A stretch of DNA of 64,000 nucleotides from Vibrio cyclitrophicus (GTDB lineage Bacteria; Pseudomonadota; Gammaproteobacteria; Enterobacterales; Vibrionaceae): the NCBI GenBank assembly GCA_023206055.1, contig CP065367.1:930001-994000 (forward strand). Direction: 5' to 3'. This document shows positions 55,460-64,000 of the stretch, piece by piece. Below the pieces are notes generated by a model. That model did no database searches and was not told the DNA's origin. It saw nothing but the letters and a program-made list of their open reading frames with translations. A program made the position numbers and the translations under genes. Position 1 is the first letter of the stretch. Every line of letters starts with the position of its first letter.

Positions 55460-55810
55460 CTAGCCGCGCTTTGGCTGTCTGTAAGTTTTACCGGCAATTT
55501 GGTATGTGTCTTTTTGCTTTAATTCAAACATCGTTTCAAAGAACCAAGCTGCAAATTTGATTAAGTCATCGCCTTCATTCATGACATGCTCGATGTACTC
55601 TTGCTCTTCGCCTTGTTCATTTTCTTGAAGCGTCACATGGTAAATACGCTTTTCGCCTTCCACTTCAGCTAGTGCGAATTGACCAGTCAGTGATGCAGCA
55701 GCCTCAGCGACTTCTGTATCCTCATTGGATTTCAATAGCTCAAGCGCTTGAGGTAAGCCATCTAGTGCGCAGATAGCTTTTACCAGTACTTCAAATTCAT
55801 TTTGCTGCAT
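55460..55810 (-). CDS. Uncharacterised acidic protein of 116 residues
   Basis: The product is soluble, acidic and mostly helical (FEVLVKAICALDGLPQALEL, then DLIKFAAWFFETMFELKQK), and ends with a basic TYRQPKRG. One cysteine. A terminator follows it. No family is recognised. Confidence 0.65.
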   Translation of the reverse strand: MQQNEFEVLVKAICALDGLPQALELLKSNEDTEVAEAAASLTGQFALAEVEGEKRIYHVTLQENEQGEEQEYIEHVMNEGDDLIKFAAWFFETMFELKQKDTYQIAGKTYRQPKRG

Positions 55811-55910
55811 TTTGTTTTTACCTATTCAATGGACCGAAGCATTGTAGAAAACCATCAGCACAAATACAACGTATTAACGATAGTGCATTAGACGATAGTG
55901 CATTTAGCAT

Positions 55911-57116
55911 TTAGCTATATTCCACTTCAACAGCATCGCCTTTCTTGTTCATTTTGATTGAAAACCAAAGCACTCCCCCCATAGTTGCGCCAATAATGAG
56001 ATAGAACACGCCTAATTGTAGATGAGTCGTGACCCAACTCTCTACTAGATACCCACCCAATAGACCCGCTAAACACATCTGAATTGAACCCGACAACGCA
56101 GATACTGCACCCGCTTGTTTCTTATGAGGTTCTAATAGCATGCTGATTGATAGTGGGAACGAGATGCCTTGTGCTATCGCCAACCAAGTAAATGCCAAAA
56201 CTAAGTTAAAGATGGATAACTCATGAGTAAGAAGCCAAGTTCCCGATGCCAAAATAATTAAGATAGCTAGGCTCATCAGTTGAGGCGTACTAAACCGACG
56301 ATTGAGCAAGTTTAAAGCGACGCTACCTATCAGTAAGCCTGCCGAAGGAACAATCATCAATGAGCCATATTCAGCGGCGGTCAACCCCAATTGCTCTTGC
56401 ATTAAGAATGGAAACAACGACAACGAAACCAAACTCGCCATATAGCTCATCCAGTTATAACTGGCACTGGTCAACACTTGGCGATTGGTCAACAAGCGCC
56501 CGTAGTTCTTCACCACCTGGCAAGCATTAAAGCGGCTCTTTCCGTATGGCAAAGTTTCATGAAGAACAAAGTAACCCAGCGTAAATATCGCTAATAAGTA
56601 CAATAAAACGAACAGGAACACCGCTTGCCAACCGAGGTGAAATGAAATCCAACCACCGAATACTGGCGCAATGATCGGCATAATCGAAGCGGTGATCGAG
56701 ATATAGGACAACGCTTTAGTAAGCTGCGAACCATCATAGCTGTCACGAAGCACACTTCGCCCAAGAACCGAGGCACTACCCGCTCCTAAACCTTGCAGCA
56801 AGCGACCCACTTCTAGCGCTGTCATATTGTCAGAAAACACAACACAAACGACTGTACCAATCAAATAAACACCCTGACCTAACAAGAAAATAGGTCTTCT
56901 TCCCACCGCATCGGACATCGGTCCGTAAAATAGCTGAGACAAGCCAAAACCCACCAGAAACAGCGTGACGAGCAGCTGTACATCTACTTGAGTCGCACTT
57001 AAGTCAGAAGCAATTAACGGCAATGCTGGCAAATAGATGCTCACACCTACTTGTCCCGTAGCAATAATCATCATAGCTAAGAGTAACGGCGTTTTTTTAA
57101 AGGTCGATTGGCTCAA
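55911..57116 (-). CDS. MFS multidrug transporter, Bcr/CflA or EmrD-like
   Basis: The product has 401 residues and twelve membrane helices. The signature YGPMSDAVGRRPIFLLG between helices 2 and 3 and QGLGAGSASVLGRSVLRD near helix 4 mark the Bcr/CflA drug-proton antiporter group. Substrate unknown. The start is a TTG with AGGGA 8-12 bases upstream. It is divergent from a LysR-type regulator across 108 bases, so that regulator probably controls it. Confidence 0.87.
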   Translation of the reverse strand: MSQSTFKKTPLLLAMMIIATGQVGVSIYLPALPLIASDLSATQVDVQLLVTLFLVGFGLSQLFYGPMSDAVGRRPIFLLGQGVYLIGTVVCVVFSDNMTALEVGRLLQGLGAGSASVLGRSVLRDSYDGSQLTKALSYISITASIMPIIAPVFGGWISFHLGWQAVFLFVLLYLLAIFTLGYFVLHETLPYGKSRFNACQVVKNYGRLLTNRQVLTSASYNWMSYMASLVSLSLFPFLMQEQLGLTAAEYGSLMIVPSAGLLIGSVALNLLNRRFSTPQLMSLAILIILASGTWLLTHELSIFNLVLAFTWLAIAQGISFPLSISMLLEPHKKQAGAVSALSGSIQMCLAGLLGGYLVESWVTTHLQLGVFYLIIGATMGGVLWFSIKMNKKGDAVEVEYS

Positions 57117-57168
57117 AAAATTCCCTATTCGTTTGATATTTGCTCATTAGATGAGTTTACATTCAAAA

Positions 57169-57195
57169 CCAATAATTGATAATTAGCTAAATTGG
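57169..57195. promoter_or_regulatory. Candidate LysR operator between divergent genes
   Basis: CCAAT (57169-57173) and ATTGG (57191-57195) form a short dyad around an AT-rich centre in the 108-bp gap. It is the right place for an operator of the LysR-type gene, but the match to the T-N11-A form is not tight. Confidence 0.3.
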
Positions 57196-57224
57196 AATTT
57201 TATTAAGTCCTAACGGGAAATAAT

Positions 57225-58121
57225 ATGGATTGGATTCTTAACGTAAAAAGCTACGTCAGAGTAGTCGAAGAAGGTAGCTTCAATGGTGCTGCTCGAAAAC
57301 TTAACACCACCAGCTCAGCGATCAGTAAAAGAGTAAACTGGTTAGAAGAGCGCATCGGCACTCAACTATTAAAGCGCACCACGCGCTCAATTAGCCAAAC
57401 AGAAGCCGGCGCGCTCTTTTACCTGCGAGCCAAAGATCAGCTTGATAATTGGCAGTCCATTATTGATGAGACTCGCTCGGTAAACCAAACCCCAGCAGGC
57501 CTATTAAAAATAGGCGCAACGATTGCGGTTGGCTCTAAGTTTCTCGTGCAATACATGGACGACTTCTTAGAAAAGTATCCGGACATCAAGGTGCAGCTAA
57601 TCACGACCACGTCAGGACAATTGCCTGAACTTAGCTTAGATCTGGTGATCAGCCGTGAACTGGAGCAACTCAACTCTTTAAGCTTCAAGAAAACACCACT
57701 ATTTGAACACAAAGCCAGCTTCTATGCGGCGCCAAGCTATTTGGCTAAACATGGTTACCCCACCAACGAGCAAGACTTAGAACAACACAATTCTTTGATT
57801 TGGGGGGAACGCCCTATCCGTGAAGTTACACTCACCAAAGGGCAACGCATCACTCTCAATGGTAACTTTGCCACCACTAACCCAGAGGCCTTGTTTCATG
57901 CAGCAAAGAGAGGAATGGGCATACTGTTAACCATCAAAGCGATGATCAAAGAGGATCTAAAACAAGGGACCTTAGTTCCAGTATTGCCAAATATTACTGC
58001 CGATGAAGTGATGGTTTACGCGTACTACCCTAAGCTTGATTACTCGCATACGCGAACCAAGCTTTTTTTGGACCATCTGAAAGATAGACTAAACAAAGAG
58101 CGTGGCACGCAAGCTCTGTGA
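57225..58121 (+). CDS. LysR-family transcriptional regulator
   Basis: The product has 298 residues. The winged helix-turn-helix occupies residues 1-60 (GSFNGAARKLNTTSSAISKR, then GTQLLKRTTRSISQTEAG). The remaining part is the two-lobe effector domain (about 90-290). The opening MDWILNVKSYVRVVEEGSFN is typical. It is divergent from the multidrug transporter at 55911-57116, the most likely target. Effector unknown. Confidence 0.9.
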   Translation: MDWILNVKSYVRVVEEGSFNGAARKLNTTSSAISKRVNWLEERIGTQLLKRTTRSISQTEAGALFYLRAKDQLDNWQSIIDETRSVNQTPAGLLKIGATIAVGSKFLVQYMDDFLEKYPDIKVQLITTTSGQLPELSLDLVISRELEQLNSLSFKKTPLFEHKASFYAAPSYLAKHGYPTNEQDLEQHNSLIWGERPIREVTLTKGQRITLNGNFATTNPEALFHAAKRGMGILLTIKAMIKEDLKQGTLVPVLPNITADEVMVYAYYPKLDYSHTRTKLFLDHLKDRLNKERGTQAL

Positions 58122-58263
58122 AATAAGTCACATTTTAATTTGAAAAGTTATACAACACGGCCAATAATAAACTTGACGCATATAGATTATACGAGTTCGC
58201 ACATATACAAGATAATACGTATACAGCTTACACAGTGAATCTGGTTAACTAGGGATGGTGACT

Positions 58264-60108
58264 ATGACTCAACATACGCACAACAGCATGATCGACACAG
58301 AGCGCATTGGTCGTTTACTTAAGTTGGAAGGTATCGACCTTTTAGAGTCAGCCGTGCTTACTTTACATCAGACCTTTGATACTCAATACACTAGCATCAT
58401 TGAGAAGAAGCACTTCCCTGACCAAATCGTTCCTTTGGTGATCGCCCATTCTGGCCATGTCTTGCATGACAAAATCAATGCACGTCATGGTCAAATCTAC
58501 CAACAAGCGGTCAATCAAAGACACCCAGATTGCTCTTTCGCTCAATACGTCGTCCAGTCATTACCGACATCGGCATTTAGGCAGGAAATCACCTCACAAA
58601 ATTCCATCGCGATCCCGACTCGAACTCAAAGTGGTGAAGTGATGGGCGTGCTGTTTTCAACGTTTACCTCGCCTCTTAGTCCAGATCAGCAACAAGACGT
58701 GATAAAGCACCACCAATTGTTTTCCGACATCATCATCCATACGTTGAGAGAGATGTGGTTCAACGATCGTTCTGAACAACTGGTAAATCAACTAAGTTAT
58801 GAGGTATCACACGACAGTTTGACTGGACTGCTAAACCGAAGCTGTTTATCAGATACCTTGGAGTCTATCACTCAACAAAGTGTCACTCCGTTTACATTAG
58901 CCTTGCTTGATATCAATAGCTTCAAAGCCATTAATGATATGTATGGCAATTATACTGGCGATAAAGTTCTTCAATTTGTCGCTGAAACGTTGCGGAGAAC
59001 CTTCCCCGAGAGCAACCTGACTTTTCGTACAGCTGGCAATGAATTCGCCTTCATTACTTACCACTCAGATCCAATAGCAGTGTGCGAGCAGATACTGGCA
59101 AAAATTAGACAGGGTTATAGCAGCGTTGATATTAAGATAGATTTAGACCTCAGTATTGGAATTGCCAGTTCGGATGGAGACAACAAAGACGTAGAACAGA
59201 TTATATTCAACAGTAGCTTGGCACTTAAAGAGTGTAAACACAGCCAAGAGACCCATATTCAATGTTATGACACCCACTTGAGGTCTCGCTACCAAAGAAA
59301 AACCGAGCTAATTGCCGCACTGCGAGATGAACTCGAAAACCCGATTTCACAAAGCTATACCCCCGACAGCAATGGAATGTACGTAGTTGTACAACCCATT
59401 GTCAGTCAAGGCGACACACAGTGGGAATACTTCGAGGTACTAACTCGCTGGAAGACTGCCAGACACGGTGACATATCGCCAGTGGAGTTCATTCAAGTGG
59501 CTGAAGAGTCCGGGCTGATTGTCGAGCTAGGTGAGCGTATTATTGAGTTAGTATGCCGCGCTAAAACCATCTTAGAACAAGGTTTAGGTTACAAGGTTAA
59601 GCTTGGGATAAACTGCTCCGCGCATGAGCTTACCGATTCTAAACGCTATATATCTTATCTCACTAGAACCATTGAAGAACATCACTTTAAAGCTGATGAG
59701 TTTGTTATTGAGTTAACCGAAACGGTGTTGTTGTCTCCAACTCAAGAGACAAAATCGGCACTAAACTTTTTGAGAGGGCAAGGCTTCACTATTGCATTAG
59801 ACGATTTCGGTACTGGTTACTCTAGTTTGAACTATATTCACAGCTATCCCATAGATTGCATTAAAATTGATGCCACCTTTATCCGCAATTTGTTGACTAA
59901 TTCAACCTCAGAAAGCGTTGTTTGGCTGATTATTCAGCTTGCTCATAGGCTCGATGTGTCATTGGTTGCGGAAGGCGTAGAGAAGCGTGAACAGCTAGAA
60001 AAGCTGCACGCAATGGGGTGTGACAAGATACAAGGATACCTCTACTCACCACCAATGCGACCTGAGGCTATCGTCAGCTATGTTACACATTCGGAGCCCT
60101 TGGCTTAG
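58264..60108 (+). CDS. GGDEF-EAL protein with degenerate GGDEF motif
   Basis: The ATG at 58264 was chosen because AGGG is properly spaced from it; an ATG at 58255 is too close. The product has 614 residues: a GAF-like sensor part (1-165), a GGDEF domain (about 180-340) whose active-site loop reads AGNEF instead of GGDEF, and an EAL domain (about 355-600). In the EAL domain most catalytic positions look intact (EVLTRW for EALVRW, ELTE, DDFGTG, IKID, AEGVE). It is therefore probably a c-di-GMP phosphodiesterase whose GGDEF part only senses or is silent. There is no membrane helix. Confidence 0.85.
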   Translation: MTQHTHNSMIDTERIGRLLKLEGIDLLESAVLTLHQTFDTQYTSIIEKKHFPDQIVPLVIAHSGHVLHDKINARHGQIYQQAVNQRHPDCSFAQYVVQSLPTSAFRQEITSQNSIAIPTRTQSGEVMGVLFSTFTSPLSPDQQQDVIKHHQLFSDIIIHTLREMWFNDRSEQLVNQLSYEVSHDSLTGLLNRSCLSDTLESITQQSVTPFTLALLDINSFKAINDMYGNYTGDKVLQFVAETLRRTFPESNLTFRTAGNEFAFITYHSDPIAVCEQILAKIRQGYSSVDIKIDLDLSIGIASSDGDNKDVEQIIFNSSLALKECKHSQETHIQCYDTHLRSRYQRKTELIAALRDELENPISQSYTPDSNGMYVVVQPIVSQGDTQWEYFEVLTRWKTARHGDISPVEFIQVAEESGLIVELGERIIELVCRAKTILEQGLGYKVKLGINCSAHELTDSKRYISYLTRTIEEHHFKADEFVIELTETVLLSPTQETKSALNFLRGQGFTIALDDFGTGYSSLNYIHSYPIDCIKIDATFIRNLLTNSTSESVVWLIIQLAHRLDVSLVAEGVEKREQLEKLHAMGCDKIQGYLYSPPMRPEAIVSYVTHSEPLA

Positions 60109-60139
60109 ACCGCTATCTTTGTTTTAACCTAGGATCAAA

Positions 60140-60187
60140 AAAACCGCGAGAACATGACTCTACTCGGAGTGATGCTCTCGCGGTTTT
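60140..60187. terminator. Intrinsic terminator between convergent genes
   Basis: AAAACCGCGAGA and TCTCGCGGTTTT are 12-bp arms, with a long loop. It can serve both the c-di-GMP gene and the endopeptidase gene. Confidence 0.85.
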
Positions 60188-60241
60188 AATTAGCGACTTG
60201 ATGAGTAACAGCCTTATTCAGGGTTCTCTCAAAGAATCTAA

Positions 60242-61531
60242 CTAGCTGTTATTAGATTGGGCTAAAGCGACCTTTAACAACTTATCAGCTTCATCTCTTG
60301 CTGCTACAAATGTCGCTTTTTCCTTTTTAGGCACAGAATCTGCCATTGGGATATTTGCTGTCATTGCATTGACAGGACGACCACGTTCAATCAGTTCGTA
60401 GTGCAAGTGTGCGCCAGTCACTCGGCCAGTTTTACCTGACAAACCAATACGCTGACCACGAGATACCGTTTGTCCTTTACGAACCAGAATCTTACTCAAA
60501 TGTAGGTAACGTGTTTTGTACGTGCTGCCGTGCTGAATGACCACGTAGTTACCCGCGTATGGGTGCTTACGCGTCATAATCACTTTGCCGTCACCCGTTG
60601 CTTGAACCGGCGTGCCAATTGGCGTCGCGAAGTCGGTACCGTTATGCGGAGAGACTCGGCCTGTCACGGGGTGTAAACGCTTAGGGTTAAACTGAGAACT
60701 TTGGCGCCAACTACTGCTCACTGGGTAGCGTTGGAAAGCTCGTTGTAAGCTGTCGCCATTAGCATCGTAATATTGTCCGTCAGTGTGTAAGTACGCTGAC
60801 ACAACACGATTACGATTCATGATTTTAATCGCTTCGATTTCACGTTTGCCGGTTGCAACACCATCAACATATTGCGCTTTTTGAAGTACTTCAAACTGAT
60901 CGCCAGCACGTAGGTCTCGGCTAAAGTTCAGCTTGTCTTTAAGCAGAGTCACAATATGGTCAATCTCAAGACTGCTCAGGCCAACCTTGTTCGCCGACAT
61001 CGAGAAACTGCCTTGAATATCACCCACGAGAGGCTTTTGCTTCCATTCACCAGGAATAGAGATGTCTTCGAATTCGTAGCTGCCGTCATCAAGCAGTCGA
61101 TAAACCACTTTGTCCGCGACGCTAAATTGAAGTTCCATTTTAGAAAGGTCGCCGGTCGCTTCATCACGCCAAAAGCGTAATATATTACCCGGACGAAGCG
61201 TATCTAAAGCAAGGAAGTTCAAATCGGTTTCCATCACGCTCATCATCGATTTATAAGAAAATCCAAGTTGCGTGAAGATGCTACTCAAGTTATCGCCCGT
61301 TTGAATTTGATACTCAAATGTCGGCGGCTCAATAACGGTAACAGAAGATGGTGACAGAATGGACTCAATAACGGTTGAGTCTGGTAGATCAAGCTCGATC
61401 GTTTTCGTCAGATTTGATTGCGAAGATTGCAGAGCAACTCCAATCGCTGCAATAAGTGGCAGTCCTAAAATAGCTACTTTTTTTACAGGTGAAAGCTCGG
61501 CAAACGGAGAGGAAAATATTTTTGAATACAC
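60242..61531 (-). CDS. M23 peptidoglycan endopeptidase, ShyA/MepM-like
   Basis: The product has 429 residues and starts at GTG (MYSKIFSSPFAELSPVKK). One membrane or signal helix lies at residues 18-38. It is followed by a LysM-like/OapA region (YQIQTGDNLSSIFTQLGFSY), a central domain and the M23 lysostaphin-type domain: HNGTDFATP (zinc His and Asp) and TGAHLHYELI (catalytic and zinc His). It cuts peptide cross-links in the cell wall to allow growth. Length and layout match ShyA of V. cholerae. Assignment to ShyA rather than ShyC is likely but not proven. Confidence 0.88.
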   Translation of the reverse strand: MYSKIFSSPFAELSPVKKVAILGLPLIAAIGVALQSSQSNLTKTIELDLPDSTVIESILSPSSVTVIEPPTFEYQIQTGDNLSSIFTQLGFSYKSMMSVMETDLNFLALDTLRPGNILRFWRDEATGDLSKMELQFSVADKVVYRLLDDGSYEFEDISIPGEWKQKPLVGDIQGSFSMSANKVGLSSLEIDHIVTLLKDKLNFSRDLRAGDQFEVLQKAQYVDGVATGKREIEAIKIMNRNRVVSAYLHTDGQYYDANGDSLQRAFQRYPVSSSWRQSSQFNPKRLHPVTGRVSPHNGTDFATPIGTPVQATGDGKVIMTRKHPYAGNYVVIQHGSTYKTRYLHLSKILVRKGQTVSRGQRIGLSGKTGRVTGAHLHYELIERGRPVNAMTANIPMADSVPKKEKATFVAARDEADKLLKVALAQSNNS

Positions 61532-61705
61532 GGTAAACAGGTCTTTCTACGATATAAAGGCATAGGATATGCTTTTCAAACGCATAAATCATCAATGCAT
61601 TGTCATAATATGATGTGAATCAGCCCAACTTAACCTAAGTCATTGAGTTGTCGTAGGTGAAGGGCCATTAAACAAGAAATAAAATTAACCGCTAAATTTG
61701 AAAAT

Positions 61706-61735
61706 AAAAAAGCAGAAACGGCTAGTTTCTGCTTT
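61706..61735 (-). terminator. Intrinsic terminator of the CBM48 gene
   Basis: AAAGCAGAAAC and GTTTCTGCTTT are 11-bp arms with a 5-nt loop. On the minus strand a T-run follows. Confidence 0.83.
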
Positions 61736-61808
61736 CTATTGGTTGACGTTATTCCGTTTCGAATAATTAATAAACGAAGCGAATTAGTCGCTGGTTTTAA
61801 GAAAAAGA

Positions 61809-62108
61809 CTATGCGTTGACCGTCGACACTAAGCAGTTGTCTTCACCAAACTCATTTGGGATGTAACGGTCAGCATTCGCATCGTTCACCCATTGTTGGT
61901 CATTAACTAGGTAGCGGAATTGAAACTCGCCATCTTTCGGCAGACGAGTTTTAAACTTGTAAACCTTCCCTTTGGCCAGTTTTTTCATTGGGGTGGCTTT
62001 CCAATCAAGAAAGTCAGCAACGATGGATACAGAGTTCGCTTCCTGAGCTTCTAGCTCGAAAGTCACTTCAACTTCATCTTTCGTCTTAAAAAAACGTTTA
62101 TTAATCAT
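61809..62108 (-). CDS. CBM48 (isoamylase N-terminal domain) protein
   Basis: The ATG at 62108 (MINKRFFKTKDEVEVTFELE) was chosen because GGAG lies upstream; the longer frame to 62141 lacks a good site. The 99-residue product is a stand-alone CBM48/early-set domain: NSVSIVADFLDWKATPMKKL, then GEFQFRYLVNDQQWVNDANA and RYIPNEFGEDN at the end. Such domains bind glycogen or related glucans, or the AMPK-type regulatory sites. Function alone is not known. It is not near glycogen genes in this window. Confidence 0.8.
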   Translation of the reverse strand: MINKRFFKTKDEVEVTFELEAQEANSVSIVADFLDWKATPMKKLAKGKVYKFKTRLPKDGEFQFRYLVNDQQWVNDANADRYIPNEFGEDNCLVSTVNA

Positions 62109-62232
62109 TCGCAAGCTCCATTTGTAAAAATAAGCAGACACAAAGCTAAGTGTGTCTAAATTTCATTCATCTAACTAAGATAATATGTAATTTGGCTCAC
62201 ATAAACAACAGATCCTTGCATTCACGAAAATG

Positions 62233-62886
62233 TTATTGCTTACCAATTGATTGCGTATCAAAAGAAAAACTCATTAACACCTTTTCAGAAGGGGGTTCTG
62301 CAAATGATTGTTCCGCAGAATGCTGAGTAAAGCCGATAAAACCTCCCCCAGTGAGTTTACTCTGTGATTGCGAATCTGGCTGTTGAACGACATCTAAAGT
62401 TTGAATTTGTATGCGGTCACCCAGTAAAAGCTGGTCGACTAACACGATACGGCTTCGTTGTTGATCGTGTTTAAACAGACCAAGGTAATAGAAAACACCA
62501 CTGCCTTGATTCGACACCCACATAGGAGAAACAAAGAAGTTCGCCTGCCCTAGCGTAACACCTGAAAGATTTTTAGTATCTACTGTCACCACGCCACGTT
62601 CTGCTCCAGAATCATAACGACCAAAAGCAATTGATCTTGTTGTGTCCAATTCTTTAATAAAAGCAAATGCATTGGTTTCAGGCACTTTAATTGTCCATGG
62701 GTTGGTCGTCTTCAAATCAAAAACGGTTTCTACGACTGGGTCATAACTCACTTGAGCAGAAGGAAACTTCGCCAAGATCTCTTCATCACTTAAGCTAAAG
62801 CGATAAATACCCGCTACTATCACCACAACCAGCATGACAATTGGAATAAGTAGAATCAGAGGAATAGGTAAAATTTTCTTTTTCAT
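62233..62886 (-). CDS. Uncharacterised membrane-anchored protein
   Basis: The ATG at 62886 (MKKKILPIPLILLIPIVMLV) was chosen over the TTG six bases earlier. The 217-residue product has one N-terminal helix (about 5-28), so it should face the periplasm. The rest is a beta-rich domain (VVTVDTKNLSGVTLGQANFF, VLVDQLLLGDRIQIQTLDVV). No family recognised; no cysteine. Confidence 0.6.
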   Translation of the reverse strand: MKKKILPIPLILLIPIVMLVVVIVAGIYRFSLSDEEILAKFPSAQVSYDPVVETVFDLKTTNPWTIKVPETNAFAFIKELDTTRSIAFGRYDSGAERGVVTVDTKNLSGVTLGQANFFVSPMWVSNQGSGVFYYLGLFKHDQQRSRIVLVDQLLLGDRIQIQTLDVVQQPDSQSQSKLTGGGFIGFTQHSAEQSFAEPPSEKVLMSFSFDTQSIGKQ

Positions 62887-62981
62887 GGGCAATTGTATTC
62901 TTTTGTTTTCATCCAGTTGTGCAGACCATAAAGGGCTTTAGTATAATTATCAATACAGGGTTAACCAGAAGTGGAGCATGG

Positions 62982-63401
62982 ATGGATATCAATCATATTA
63001 AAGATAGAAATATCAGAAGTTGCGAATGCCGCTGTGGAGCCGTCAACCTAGTATGCCGAGGCGAACCTCAACGAACCTCAGTCTGCCATTGCTATGAGTG
63101 TCAAAAACGCACAGGAAGCGTGTTCGGTGTTCAAGCTCGGTTCCCAATTGAACAAGTCACACTCAGCGGAGAGGTAACCTCTTTCTCACGCATCAGCGAT
63201 ACAGGCAATGAAGTCACCTATCAGTTTTGCCCCAAGTGTGGCACCACCATGCTTTTGCAGTCGGTTGCCGCCGCCGATTTTTATATCGTCCCACTCGGAT
63301 TATTTAAAGAGCAAGACTTCCCACTGCCGAGCTTTTCAGTTTATGAAGAGCGCAAACATGGTTGGGTCAAATTTGACCATCAAATGAGCCACTATAATTA
63401 G
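62982..63401 (+). CDS. GFA-family zinc-binding protein
   Basis: The ATG at 62982 (MDINHIKDRNIRSCECRCG) was chosen because GTGGAG lies 6 bases upstream. The 139-residue product has the zinc-binding cysteines of the glutathione-dependent formaldehyde-activating (GFA/CENP-V) family: SCECRCG near the start, CHCYECQKRTGS in the middle, and FCPKCGTTM. Proteins of this family are usually not true formaldehyde enzymes; the activity is unknown. Confidence 0.86.
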   Translation: MDINHIKDRNIRSCECRCGAVNLVCRGEPQRTSVCHCYECQKRTGSVFGVQARFPIEQVTLSGEVTSFSRISDTGNEVTYQFCPKCGTTMLLQSVAAADFYIVPLGLFKEQDFPLPSFSVYEERKHGWVKFDHQMSHYN

Positions 63402-63487
63402 TGGCTACATCCCTCTAGCATTACGATACCACCTGTAAAGATACAAACTGCAATACTGTTGCCCAAGATCAAATATGAAAGCCCCGC

Positions 63488-63515
63488 AACGCTAGCGTAT
63501 CTTTTCGCTAGCGTT
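63488..63515. promoter_or_regulatory. Palindrome overlapping a TATAAT before the YoaK-like gene
   Basis: AACGCTAGCG (63488-63497) and CGCTAGCGTT (63506-63515) are perfect 10-bp arms with an 8-nt loop. TATAAT starts right at its end (63515-63520). It could be an operator on the promoter of the gene at 63552, or a terminator of the GFA gene without a T-run. Confidence 0.45.
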
Positions 63516-63551
63516 ATAATCTGCTCCTCTTTCTAACCCAGGGTGAACCAC

Positions 63552-64000
63552 ATGATTTCTAAACTACCTCGCTGGGTTGAATACGGCGCGCTGCTGTTAG
63601 CGGGCCTTGCTGGCAGCGTAAATTCTATTGGGTTACTTGGTTTCCAACATCAAGCTATCTCCCATATTTCCGGCACCATGTCTTTGCTGGGCAGTAGCCT
63701 GCTTACACCGACTTCGGCTTCTGTTCACCTCCTATTAGTAATCATGAGCTTCATGTTAGGTGCGGCGTTCAGCGGGTTCTTTATTGAAAACCAAGCATTG
63801 AAGTTAGGACGCCGTTACGGTGTTGCGCTATGTATTGAGGGTGGATTACTGTTTTTGGCGCTGTGGGCACTGTTGCAAGGCTATACTTCAGGCCAGTATT
63901 TCGCTTCAGCCGCTTGTGGTTTGCAGAACGCGATGATCACCACTTACAGCGGTGCGATCATTCGAACAACACACATGAGCGGGATCATTACCGATCTGGG
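63552..64000 (+). CDS. YoaK (DUF1275) family membrane protein, N-terminal part
   Basis: The gene runs out of the window after 149 codons. It begins MISKLPRWVEYGALLLAGLA, with GGGTGAA before the ATG. At least four membrane helices are visible, and HQAISHISGTMSLLG and FASAACGLQNAMITTYSGAI are typical of DUF1275/YoaK. Function of the family is unknown. Confidence 0.82.
   Translation, partial: MISKLPRWVEYGALLLAGLAGSVNSIGLLGFQHQAISHISGTMSLLGSSLLTPTSASVHLLLVIMSFMLGAAFSGFFIENQALKLGRRYGVALCIEGGLLFLALWALLQGYTSGQYFASAACGLQNAMITTYSGAIIRTTHMSGIITDL

Overview
The window is chromosomal DNA of a marine gammaproteobacterium, almost certainly a Vibrio and probably of the Splendidus group. The reasons are the gene set (porins, ScsBCD, a ShyA-type endopeptidase, DbpA, PepT), a C-terminal type I secretion target of the VCA0849 kind, and a short dispersed repeat whose ends I recognise from Vibrio genomes. 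These are family recognitions, not database results. I saw no rRNA, tRNA, CRISPR array, prophage or complete insertion sequence.

Layout. 1-15.8 kb is mostly housekeeping: a deaminase fragment, a MscS-type channel, a DM13 protein, peptidase T, a Tas-like aldo-keto reductase, a SpoU-type RNA methylase, ferredoxin FdxA, a COG2509 flavoprotein, an RhlE-like helicase, a PPC-domain protein, a DnaQ-type exonuclease, a DUF6279 lipoprotein, DbpA and a YdhF-like reductase. Three short genes, two here (3483-3629 and 12261-12434) and one later (55027-55161), are supported by ribosome binding sites.

15.9-36.7 kb is one minus-strand operon of six genes: a 4776-residue adhesin, its ABC exporter, HlyD-type adaptor and TolC-type outer-membrane protein, an OmpA-like lipoprotein, and a PstS-like periplasmic binding protein. 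All genes downstream of the adhesin are tightly spaced or overlap, and a hairpin terminator follows the last one. The layout resembles Lap/Bpf adhesin operons, but the binding protein sits where LapG and LapD homologues are found in Shewanella bpf, and I see no LapG-type cleavage motif in the adhesin N-terminus. This is the most interesting part of the window. The adhesin carries 18 tandem 303-bp units (101 residues each), about 14 of them nearly identical.

36.8-46 kb: an M3 peptidase, a small unknown protein, a porin, a DUF3187 outer-membrane protein, a LuxR-type regulator, a long RecX-like protein, a 175-bp MITE-like element and a second MscS-family channel. 46-50.5 kb: an Scs thiol-redox cluster (membrane protein, ScsB, ScsD, ScsC). 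50.6-64 kb: a leader-like short frame ending in a terminator, an AstE-like deacylase, a second porin, an EamA transporter, a two-domain glutaredoxin, a Bcr/CflA-type transporter divergent from a LysR regulator, a GGDEF-EAL protein with a degenerate GGDEF motif, a ShyA/MepM-type endopeptidase, a CBM48 protein, a GFA-family protein and the start of a YoaK (DUF1275) membrane protein.
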